NCBI GenBank assembly: GCA_030667645.1
Contig: DAOUVM010000177.1
Span: 1-5,831 of the forward strand
Source: Ardenticatenales bacterium
Lineage (GTDB): Bacteria > Chloroflexota > Anaerolineae > Promineifilales > UBA4811
Reading direction: 5' to 3'
DNA: 5,831 bases
Numbering within the stretch: the stretch's first letter is position 1; the number at the start of each line of letters is the position of its first letter. The notes under the pieces were generated by a model. That model did no database searches, was not told the DNA's origin, and saw only the letters and a program-made list of their open reading frames with translations. Shown piece by piece: positions 1 through 5,468 of this stretch. A program made the position numbers and the translations under genes.

Positions 1-35
1 GCCCATTTCCCGGTTTTGGGTATCCTACAGGAACC

Positions 36-908
36 ATGGCCGACTCTTTTGAAATCGACGTCACCATCCTGTCAGATCCTGGTCGTGTCCGTTCGTACAA
101 TCAGGATTCGGTGGGCGTCAGCGAACCTGCCGACCAGGCCGCCTTGTCCCGCTCCGGCCGGCTGTACATCGTGGCCGACGGAGCCGGGGGCGTGGGTGGC
201 GCCCGATCAGGAGAGGTGGCCAGCCGCTATGCTGTCCAGAAGGTTAGGGACCTCTACTACGCCTCTGGTAAAAATGATGCGCCGGCCGGCGAGCGGCTGC
301 GCACATCCATGTTGGCCACCAATAAAGCCATCCGCGAGCACGGCCTCCGATCGGGACGGAACATCCGAATGGCGACGACGATGGTAGCGGCGATTGTCTG
401 CGGCCGCGAACTAACCATAGCCAACGTTGGAGACAGTCGCGCCTACTTGATGCGGGACAATGTCATCCAGCAGATCACGCAGGATCATAGCCTGGTGGCC
501 GGATTGCTGGCCAGTGGCGTTATCACTCCAGAAGAGGCCGCCAGCCACCCGCAGCGCAATGTGATCCTGCACAGCCTGAGTAGCAGCCCGCACGATCCAC
601 GCATTGATCTCTTCCCCTTGACGCTCCAACTAGGTGATACGGTCCTGCTCTGCACCGACGGGCTCACGCGCTACTTTGGCGATCAGCAGTTGCTGGAATT
701 GCTGACCCAAGAGCCGCGAGACCGAGCGGCTCGTCGAATGATCGCCGCCGCAAATGCGTCGGGCGGGGCGGACAACATCTCGGTTGCTATTCTTCGGATC
801 AAGCGCACTGCCCTCCCTCGCTGGATATGGTGGCTGCTCTTTCTGAGTGGCATCGGCCTAGCTCTGATTAGCGGGCTGGCAGGTCTGCTGTTGATACTGG
901 GAGCATGA
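36..908 (+). CDS. PP2C-family Ser/Thr protein phosphatase with C-terminal membrane anchor
   Basis: Metal-dependent (PPM/PP2C) phosphatase that removes phosphate from Ser/Thr of proteins, normally opposing Hanks-type kinases. All main family motifs are visible in the 290 residues: RSYNQD with metal ligand D24; VADGAGG with D48 and G49, then GEVAS at 59-63; ATT at 113-115; NVGDSRAY at 130-137; QDHSLV at 149-154; LCTDGL with D208; and GGADNISV with D246 and N247. The catalytic domain fills about residues 6-256. Residues 263-289 are one long hydrophobic stretch, so the enzyme is probably held in the membrane by its C-terminus with the catalytic domain in the cytoplasm. The ATG at 36 has only a weak, very close AGGAA (29-33), and the frame is open back to base 3, so an earlier start or an N-terminal extension cannot be excluded. 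The stop directly abuts the RNase J gene. No kinase gene is in the window, so the substrate is unknown. Confidence 0.95.
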   Translation: MADSFEIDVTILSDPGRVRSYNQDSVGVSEPADQAALSRSGRLYIVADGAGGVGGARSGEVASRYAVQKVRDLYYASGKNDAPAGERLRTSMLATNKAIREHGLRSGRNIRMATTMVAAIVCGRELTIANVGDSRAYLMRDNVIQQITQDHSLVAGLLASGVITPEEAASHPQRNVILHSLSSSPHDPRIDLFPLTLQLGDTVLLCTDGLTRYFGDQQLLELLTQEPRDRAARRMIAAANASGGADNISVAILRIKRTALPRWIWWLLFLSGIGLALISGLAGLLLILGA

Positions 909-2561
909 ATGAATAAGCTGCGGATTATTCCTCTGGGGGGACTGGGTGAAGTTGGCAAGAATATGATGGTGATCGAGTATGGCCAGGACACGATCATCAT
1001 TGATGCCGGTATCATGTTCCCCGAGAGCGATATGCTGGGCGTGGATTTTATCATCCCTGACTGGCAATACCTGCGCGACAAGTTTGACCGAGTTCGGGCC
1101 ATCATCGTCACCCACGGCCATGAGGATCACATCGGCGCCCTCGGGCACTTGCTGCGGGAAGTGAAGGCCCCTATCTTTGCCACTCCTCTGACCCAGGGGC
1201 TGGTGGAATCCAAGCTCAGGCGAACGGACGTCGGCCGAGGCGAGTTGCGAACCATCAGTCCACGAGAGGAATTCAAAGTCGGGCCGTTTCGAATTGAACC
1301 GTTTCATGTGTGTCACAGCATCCCTGATGCTGTCGGACTGGGGATCACCACGCCGGTGGGTCTGATAGTCCACTCCGGTGACTATAAACTCGACCACACG
1401 CCGGTAGCTGGCGGCCCGCCGGATTTCGCCAAGTTGGCCGAGTTTTCCGACCGAGGGGTGCTAGCTCTCCTGGCCGATAGCACCAACTCGGACACACCAG
1501 GCTGGACACCTTCCGAGGCAGTGATAGACGAGGGGCTGGACAAGGTCTTCCGCCAGGCCCCCGGCCGAGTGATTGTGGCATCGTTTGCTTCCCTCATCTC
1601 CCGTATCCAGCAGGTCATCAATGCCGCCCAGCGCAACGGGCGCAGAGTGGCCATCGTCGGCCGGACGATGGTCGACAACGCCAAGACTGCACAAAGGTTG
1701 GGCTATCTCTCTTTCCCCCAGGAACTCGTAATCACCGTCAACGACGCCAATCGCTTGCCCGCGCAAGAGGTGGTCGTCATGACAACCGGCACCCAAGGAG
1801 AGCCATTGGCGGGACTCGGGCGGTTGGCCGCAGACCGGCACCGCTCTCTCTCCATCCGCAAGGACGACACAGTCGTCTTTTCTGCGCACCCCATTCCTGG
1901 CAATGAGGAGATGATCTATCGCACCGTCAACTACCTCTTCCAACGGGGGGCAAACGTCATCTACGGCGCGATTGCCCCGGTCCATGTCTCCGGACACGCC
2001 AGTCGCGAGGAGCTAAAACTCTTGCTTAACCTTGTCCGACCAAAGTTCTTGGTGCCCATCCACGGCGAGTTGCGTCATCTCGAACTCCACAGCCAATTGG
2101 CCCAGGGCCTGGGCATGCCGGCCGAGAACATCGCTGTCGTAGAGAACGGGCATGTCTTGAGTTTTGGTGAAGACAGCATGACGATTGGAGAGCGAGTGCC
2201 CGGGAGTTATGTGTTTGTGGACGGCGCCGTAGTGGGAGATGTCGGCCCTTCCATCCTGAGAGACCGGGAAATCCTGAGTCGCGATGGCTTTGTCTGCGTG
2301 ACCGTGCCGGTGGACGACCACGGCCGGGTTGCATCACGGCCGGAACTCATCTCGCGCGGGTTTGTGTTTCTCAAGGACGCCCAGTGGCTGGTACAGGCCA
2401 CTCAGGACATCGTCACCCAGGTTGTGAATGATGCCACCCATGCCAATCGGGATGAAATTCGCCAGGCAGTGGTGAGTGAACTGGGCAGATTCCTCTACTC
2501 AAAGACCCGGCGCCGGCCGATGGTGTTTGCGATCATCACTCGGCCGTTCCCGTCTCCCTAA
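909..2561 (+). CDS. rnj: Ribonuclease J (metallo-beta-lactamase/beta-CASP exo- and endoribonuclease)
   Basis: RNase J is a zinc-dependent 5'-3' exonuclease and endonuclease of RNA decay and rRNA maturation, acting in the cytoplasm. The 550 residues match the usual length of about 555. The N-terminus KLRIIPLGGLGEVGKNM is family-typical. The beta-lactamase core shows HGHEDH (H69, H71, D73, H74), CHSIPD (H136), HSGDYK (bridging D158) and ADSTNS (190-194). The beta-CASP part carries SGHAS (H363) and PIHGELRHL (H385). The C-terminal domain, about residues 455-550, is present and ends in a KTRRRPM segment, so the protein looks complete and catalytically intact. The ATG at 909 follows the phosphatase TGA (906-908) directly, with GGGAG at 899-903 five bases upstream inside the phosphatase gene. 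An overlapping ATG at 905 hits a stop after three codons and is not used. This spacing implies one operon with the phosphatase. The gene runs convergently toward tetR, 36 bp away. Confidence 0.97.
   Translation: MNKLRIIPLGGLGEVGKNMMVIEYGQDTIIIDAGIMFPESDMLGVDFIIPDWQYLRDKFDRVRAIIVTHGHEDHIGALGHLLREVKAPIFATPLTQGLVESKLRRTDVGRGELRTISPREEFKVGPFRIEPFHVCHSIPDAVGLGITTPVGLIVHSGDYKLDHTPVAGGPPDFAKLAEFSDRGVLALLADSTNSDTPGWTPSEAVIDEGLDKVFRQAPGRVIVASFASLISRIQQVINAAQRNGRRVAIVGRTMVDNAKTAQRLGYLSFPQELVITVNDANRLPAQEVVVMTTGTQGEPLAGLGRLAADRHRSLSIRKDDTVVFSAHPIPGNEEMIYRTVNYLFQRGANVIYGAIAPVHVSGHASREELKLLLNLVRPKFLVPIHGELRHLELHSQLAQGLGMPAENIAVVENGHVLSFGEDSMTIGERVPGSYVFVDGAVVGDVGPSILRDREILSRDGFVCVTVPVDDHGRVASRPELISRGFVFLKDAQWLVQATQDIVTQVVNDATHANRDEIRQAVVSELGRFLYSKTRRRPMVFAIITRPFPSP
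2514..2546 (+). other. GC-rich hairpin inside the 3' end of the RNase J gene
   Basis: CGGCCGA (2514-2520) pairs perfectly with TCGGCCG (2540-2546). Inside it, TGGTG (2521-2525) pairs with CATCA (2534-2538) with one G-U pair, leaving a bulged C at 2539 and an 8-nt loop (2526-2533). The structure ends 12 nt before the stop codon and has no T-run after it. It could slow RNA decay from the 3' end or help termination before tetR, but it may be only a by-product of GC-rich coding sequence. Confidence 0.35.
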
Positions 2562-2597
2562 GCACTCTGTCCACTCAAAACGGAAAGTTATTCCTAA

Positions 2598-3230
2598 TCA
2601 AGTGCTGAAAGAATCCGGAGCGGAGGGCGCTGCCAGTGGGACAGACAGGCCGCGCAGGTAGCTGCTCAGGATGTGCTCTGTCAATCGGCCCCGGCCCAAC
2701 TCGGGCCTGTTGAGCAGCATGGAAGTGATACCATGAACCACTACCCACCCCCCCTGGGCAACAAGCTCATGGTCCCTCTGCAGAAAGCGACCCGAGTCCA
2801 CGCAGAGACCAACCTGGTGACAAAGCAGGTTAAAGGCCTCCTCCCCGATCTGACGGGTGCTCTCGCTGGGAATAGCCAGCGAGGGCCGAACCATGAAGAG
2901 CAGCCGGTAATGCTCGGGGTGCTCAAGCCCAAAGGTGATACACGCACTCATCGCCTGGTACAACCCCTTTACTGGGTCCCTCTGCGTCACCGCCAGCGCT
3001 ACTGCCCGGCTCAAACGGCGAAAGGTCTCTCGCAGCAGCGCCTGAAAAAGCGCGTCCTTGTCCCGGAAATACAGATAGATAGTTGTGGCCGAATAGTTGA
3101 TTTCCCGGGCGATACTGCGCATGGAGACCGCCTCATAGCTCCCAGACTCTACAAAGAGACGCTCGGCCGTATCCAGGATGAGCTGGCGCAGTTCTGCCTT
3201 GTGCTGTTCGCGACCTGCTGATATACTCAC
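2598..3230 (-). CDS. TetR/AcrR-family transcriptional repressor
   Basis: A 210-residue TetR-family regulator, the normal family length. The N-terminal DNA-binding domain covers about residues 12-62, with LILDTAERLFVESG (17-30) leading into a helix-turn-helix at about 36-55 (SMRSIAREINYSATTIYLYF) and the typical KDALF after it (58-62). The C-terminal ligand/dimer domain contains FGLEHPEHYRLLFMV (100-114), which resembles the WHG-type TetR C-terminal domain; ligand unknown. The start is a GTG at 3230. An in-frame TGA two codons upstream rules out a longer protein, and no clear Shine-Dalgarno sequence precedes it. A consensus promoter and an 18-bp palindrome lie directly upstream, so autorepression is likely. 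Its target may also be the divergent unit containing the glycosyltransferase, but that is inference from position. It converges on the RNase J gene and the 36 bp between them holds no recognisable intrinsic terminator. Confidence 0.95.
   Translation of the reverse strand: MSISAGREQHKAELRQLILDTAERLFVESGSYEAVSMRSIAREINYSATTIYLYFRDKDALFQALLRETFRRLSRAVALAVTQRDPVKGLYQAMSACITFGLEHPEHYRLLFMVRPSLAIPSESTRQIGEEAFNLLCHQVGLCVDSGRFLQRDHELVAQGGWVVVHGITSMLLNRPELGRGRLTEHILSSYLRGLSVPLAAPSAPDSFST
3199..3227 (+). promoter_or_regulatory. Possible extended -10 promoter reading right from within the tetR start region
   Basis: On the + strand TATACT (3222-3227) is preceded by TGA, giving the extended -10 form TGnTATACT. 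A weak -35 candidate, TTGTGC (3199-3204), lies 17 bp upstream. Transcription would begin near 3234 and read through the palindrome at 3264-3281 toward the small ORF and glycosyltransferase, so a bound repressor could block it. The -35 match is poor (3 of 6), so this is only a candidate. Confidence 0.25.
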
Positions 3231-3263
3231 GCTTCAATCATGTCTGTGCGACCAGGAAGGACT

Positions 3264-3281
3264 TGACACTGTTAAGTGACA
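3264..3281. promoter_or_regulatory. Probable TetR-family operator (18-bp palindrome)
   Basis: The half-sites TGACACT (3264-3270) and AGTGACA (3275-3281) are inverted repeats that pair at 6 of 7 positions, separated by GTTA. Size and symmetry fit a TetR-dimer operator. It spans from the last base of the tetR -10 box to about +11 of the predicted tetR transcript, the position expected for autorepression. Binding is inferred from position and symmetry only. Confidence 0.65.
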
Positions 3282-3309
3282 GTATAGAGAACATCCTGGA
3301 GAATGTCAA
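3281..3309 (-). promoter_or_regulatory. Sigma-70-type promoter of the tetR gene
   Basis: Reading the - strand, TTGACA (3309-3304) is a perfect -35 box. TATACT (3286-3281) follows after exactly 17 bp and matches the -10 consensus at 5 of 6 positions. The predicted start site is near 3274, giving a leader of about 44 nt before the GTG start. The -10 box abuts the palindromic operator. This is the best promoter in the window. Confidence 0.75.
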
Positions 3310-3381
3310 CCGCGCTACTGGCGTTCTCTCGCAACAGCTTGATGACGAGGCCAGCGAACGCCACCTGGAACTGGAGCATTG

Positions 3382-3558
3382 ATGGCATTGGCTCTCTCGG
3401 GGTGCGTTCATGGTCAGACCGCTATTGGCCTGGAGGCAGCCACAGATGTGTGCGAGGTCAACGCCGCGGAGGCGATCAGGCGGGTTTCAGCGGCGGCAGT
3501 GAGGCCACCGGTGGACGGCATGATCGCCTGTGAGTCCGCGAGCCAGAGAGTGGAGTAG
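3382..3558 (+). CDS. Possible small protein of 58 residues, unrecognised
   Basis: I do not recognise this product. The ATG at 3382 has a good Shine-Dalgarno sequence, GGAG (3373-3376), five bases upstream. The TAG ends 4 nt before the glycosyltransferase ATG, which is typical of coupled genes. About 70% of third codon positions are G or C, which fits coding sequence in this genome. The protein starts MALALSGC, is Ala/Val/Glu-rich, and has three cysteines (C8, C24, C51). LSGC looks like a lipobox, but there is no charged or hydrophobic run long enough before it for a normal signal peptide. It could instead be chance open frame in the leader of the glycosyltransferase gene. Two other frames are also open over parts of this region, which weakens the case. 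Confidence 0.35.
   Translation: MALALSGCVHGQTAIGLEAATDVCEVNAAEAIRRVSAAAVRPPVDGMIACESASQRVE
3552..3555 (+). promoter_or_regulatory. Ribosome binding site that fixes the glycosyltransferase start
   Basis: GGAG lies 7 nt before the ATG at 3563. It selects this ATG over the in-frame GTG at 3530, which would add 11 residues (ending in EWSSS) that do not belong to the family's conserved N-terminal strand. The site lies inside the last codons of the small ORF, as expected for translational coupling if that ORF is real. Confidence 0.7.
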
Positions 3559-3562
3559 CTCG

Positions 3563-4549
3563 ATGGTCAAGCTTATCATCCAGATACCTTGCTTCAATGA
3601 GGCGGAAACGCTTCCCGCGGTGCTGGCGGACCTGCCGACGACCGTCCCCGGCGTGGACTGCATCGAGACCTTGATCATCGACGATGGCAGCACGGATGGC
3701 ACCTCTGCCGTCGCCCAAAAACTGGGTGTGACTCACGTCCTTCGCCACACCGGCAACAGGGGATTGGCTCGCAGTTTCCAGGATGGGTTGAACGCCTGTC
3801 TGCGTCTGGGCGCGGATGTCATCGTCAACACGGATGGAGACAACCAATACCCCGGCCGATACATCCCTGATCTGGTTGCGCCGATCCTGAATCAGACCGC
3901 CGACCTGGTCATCGGCGATCGGCAGACGGGCACGGTAGAGTACTTCTCGCCGCTCAAAAAGCTGCTTCAGGCCTGGGGTAGTTGGGTTGTGCGTGTGGTA
4001 AGCGGCGCCCGTGTGTTGGACGCGCCCAGCGGCTTTCGCGCCTATGGCCGGGAAGCCGCGCTTCGTCTCAATCTGCTCACTGACTATACCTACACTCTGG
4101 AAACCATCATCCAGGCAGGGAAGAAAGGGCTGAGAATCGCTTCCGTCCCCATCAAGGTCAATCCCCAAACCCGCGAGTCGCGCCTCATTCGCAGCAACTG
4201 GAGCTACGTCAAGCACCAGGCGGCTACCATCGTCCGCCTCTATGCCTTTTACGAACCCTTGCGCACCTTTCTATACTTCAGCGCTCCGTTTTTTGCGGTT
4301 GGGATATTCTTGCTGGGACGATTTGCCTACTATTACCTCACCGGGGAACAGGGAATCGGCCGGCACTTGCAGTCCCTCTCTATAGGTGGCACAGCCGTCG
4401 TGCTCGGGGTTCTCATTGCCATCCTGGGCATCCTGGCCGACCTGAGCGCCACGAATCGGCGGCTGACGGAGGAGATGCTGTATCATTTCAAGAGGCTTGA
4501 GACGGCGAACACTGCCCGCCCGGAGGGCCACGAGGCTAGCGACCTCTAG
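3563..4549 (+). CDS. Family 2 glycosyltransferase, DPM/polyprenyl-phosphate type, with two C-terminal membrane helices
   Basis: A GT-A fold glycosyltransferase of 328 residues that transfers a sugar from a nucleotide-sugar, probably to a polyprenyl phosphate, at the inner face of the membrane. Visible motifs are IPCFNEAETLP (8-18), IIDDGSTDGT (38-47), the metal-binding DGD at 91-93 within NTDGDNQYPG, IGDRQTG (117-123), DAPSGFRAY (153-161), ETIIQAGKKG (180-189) and the basic RESRLIRS segment (204-211). Two transmembrane segments follow at about 237-259 and 272-294, then a charged tail. This layout is typical of dolichol-phosphate-mannose-synthase-like enzymes that feed cell-surface glycan or glycoprotein assembly. 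The exact sugar and acceptor cannot be read from the sequence, and no other glycan genes are in the window. It lies downstream of the divergent tetR gene and may be controlled by it. Confidence 0.92.
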   Translation: MVKLIIQIPCFNEAETLPAVLADLPTTVPGVDCIETLIIDDGSTDGTSAVAQKLGVTHVLRHTGNRGLARSFQDGLNACLRLGADVIVNTDGDNQYPGRYIPDLVAPILNQTADLVIGDRQTGTVEYFSPLKKLLQAWGSWVVRVVSGARVLDAPSGFRAYGREAALRLNLLTDYTYTLETIIQAGKKGLRIASVPIKVNPQTRESRLIRSNWSYVKHQAATIVRLYAFYEPLRTFLYFSAPFFAVGIFLLGRFAYYYLTGEQGIGRHLQSLSIGGTAVVLGVLIAILGILADLSATNRRLTEEMLYHFKRLETANTARPEGHEASDL

Positions 4550-4633
4550 CTCACCAATCCAGCAGCAACTTATTGCCGGCCGATTTGACGAAACGCCGGC
4601 TGCGCTGATGAAAGAGACCGCTAGCTTTTCAGC

Positions 4634-4669
4634 GCGAGATGGCCGGTGCCCAAGAACCGGCCGCCTCGC
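4634..4669. terminator. Strong hairpin between convergent genes, possible bidirectional terminator
   Basis: GCGAG (4634-4638) pairs with CTCGC (4665-4669). After a 2x2 internal loop, GGCCGGT (4641-4647) pairs with ACCGGCC (4656-4662), closing an 8-nt loop: 12 base pairs in total. It lies 84 nt after the glycosyltransferase stop and 17 nt from the end of the facing Yip1 gene. Neither strand has a T-run after it, so it is not a classic intrinsic terminator. A second weaker pair of GCCGGC words (4575-4580 and 4595-4600) could form another stem in the same 137-bp gap. Confidence 0.45.
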
Positions 4670-4686
4670 ACCCATTTCGCGTCCGG

Positions 4687-5232
4687 CTATCCGGTCAGGA
4701 ATGATCCGACGATAGCCATCCCTCCAAAAACCATCCCCACTATAACGTTGAGAACAACGACCACCACCCAGCCGATTATCGCGGTAACGATAGCCTTGCT
4801 CGTGTCCACGTCCAGCCCCTCGCGGATGGCGACCACCATCGCCGCCAGAGACCAGACCCATCCGGCAAGCGAGATCAGCCCTCCAACGCAGGGGATGAAT
4901 GAAAAAAAGCTCAGTAACTGGGGCGCATAGGCAAATCCGACCACGCGGAGCATCTCACCCATGTCTGCCTGGCCCTCAAAGAACGAGGTACCCACAAAGT
5001 AGACGGCGGCCGACCAGACCAGCCAGCCGACAAACGCTGCGATCACCGCCCCCACAAAGGCCATGATCGCGTTGCCATCGCCGATGAGTGCGCCCAATAG
5101 GCCACCGATCCCGCTTGCCACGGCAACTGCCAAAACAACCATCGCGGCCTGTGACATTGCGGACTCGTCGTGCTCGATCTGTTCGAACGTTCCCGCATCC
5201 AGTCTAAAGACACCAAAAACACGCTCTATCAT
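4687..5232 (-). CDS. Yip1-family integral membrane protein
   Basis: A 181-residue membrane protein matching the bacterial Yip1/YIPF-like domain family. The N-terminal cytoplasmic part MIERVFGVFRLDAGTFEQIEHDESAMSQA is typical of the family. Five hydrophobic segments follow at about residues 29-50, 56-80, 97-113, 117-136 and 148-176. The family-typical GFAYAPQLL lies at 99-107, and an IREGLDVDTSKA loop (136-147) precedes the last helix. The ATG at 5232 is well supported by GGGAGG (5238-5243 on this strand) five bases upstream. Bacterial members are poorly characterised and have no agreed role; eukaryotic Yip1 proteins act in vesicle traffic, but that should not be carried over. It is divergent from the Amt-like gene and convergent with the glycosyltransferase gene. 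I see no convincing promoter. Confidence 0.88.
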   Translation of the reverse strand: MIERVFGVFRLDAGTFEQIEHDESAMSQAAMVVLAVAVASGIGGLLGALIGDGNAIMAFVGAVIAAFVGWLVWSAAVYFVGTSFFEGQADMGEMLRVVGFAYAPQLLSFFSFIPCVGGLISLAGWVWSLAAMVVAIREGLDVDTSKAIVTAIIGWVVVVVLNVIVGMVFGGMAIVGSFLTG

Positions 5233-5468
5233 CTTGGCCTCCCAAAGAAATCGAGTGAGAAATGTGACCGGCCAATCCGGCTATACATTCAAACACGTCA
5301 CTAACCGAATCGATACGCTCGATACGATGCACTCGTTACCGGACGTTTGTCCTGGCAATTGCCCGCCTCTCTCCTTGGGCAGCAGCGGAGCTGCCGAGGG
5401 AACGGCGCCGCGCTCGTTTTCCGCACTCTCTTGTTGTCATGGCATCAATCTGTGGTAGAGTAGTCGTC
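5233..5468. other. Divergent intergenic region between the Yip1 and Amt-like genes
   Basis: This 236-bp region holds no convincing gene. It contains a tandem 9-bp near-repeat (TCGATACGC and TCGATACGA, 5310-5327), a perfect 10-bp palindrome GGCAATTGCC (5354-5363) and a hairpin. In the hairpin, GGCAGC (5378-5383) pairs with GCTGCC (5390-5395) around AGCGGA, extended after a G-G mismatch by CCTT (5373-5376) with AGGG (5397-5400). No known riboswitch is recognised. Open frames crossing it look like shadows. Confidence 0.5.
5434..5461 (+). promoter_or_regulatory. Possible promoter of the Amt-like gene, implying a leaderless transcript
   Basis: TTGTCA (5434-5439, 5 of 6 to the -35 consensus) is followed after 16 bp by TAGAGT (5456-5461, 4 of 6 to the -10 consensus). 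The -10 end lies 7 nt before the ATG at 5469, so transcription would start at or next to the start codon. The lack of a good Shine-Dalgarno sequence before that ATG fits a leaderless message. The box matches are moderate and could be chance. Confidence 0.35.

Noticed and set aside
16..387. A + strand open frame of 123 codons overlapping the phosphatase start
   Set aside because: It lies in another frame of a gene with clear PP2C motifs, is rich in Pro, Trp and Arg as shadow frames are, and resembles no family.
858..1397. Long - strand open frames opposite the RNase J gene (also at 1461-1997)
   Set aside because: They are antisense to conserved RNase J motifs and show no recognisable domain. 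High GC content makes such frames common.
2561..2606. AGCACT/AGTGCT inverted repeat around the RNase J-tetR junction as a terminator
   Set aside because: The arms are only 6 bp, the loop is 34 nt, and there is no T-run.
2673..3221. A 182-codon + strand open frame opposite tetR
   Set aside because: It is an exact antisense shadow of a gene with a clear TetR helix-turn-helix, and the translation has no recognisable features.
3263..3288. A + strand promoter from TTGACA (3263-3268) and TATAGA (3283-3288)
   Set aside because: The 14-bp spacer is too short for a sigma-70 promoter. The TTGACA here is explained by the palindrome half-site.
3263..3382. Open frame ending at TGA 3380-3382, overlapping the small-ORF ATG, reading SIENILENVNRATGVLSQQL and onward
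   Set aside because: The translation looks amphipathic and protein-like, but there is no ATG or GTG start. The possible TTG at 3263 lies only 2 nt after AGGAAGG and inside the operator.
3303..3533. A 76-codon + strand frame starting at ATG 3303
   Set aside because: It has no Shine-Dalgarno sequence, begins inside the tetR -35 region, has a Trp/Arg/Gly-rich composition, and competes with the better supported ORF at 3382-3558.
3530..3562. Extended glycosyltransferase start at GTG 3530
   Set aside because: The ATG at 3563 has GGAG at a proper 7-nt distance and starts right at the conserved first strand of the GT2 fold.
3476..4216. A 246-codon - strand open frame opposite the glycosyltransferase
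   Set aside because: It is antisense to conserved GT2 motifs (DDGSTDGT, DGDNQY) and has no recognisable domain or start signal.
5063..5458. A 131-codon + strand frame across the start of the Yip1 gene
   Set aside because: Its first part is antisense to the Yip1 coding region, it has no ribosome binding site, and its composition is not protein-like.
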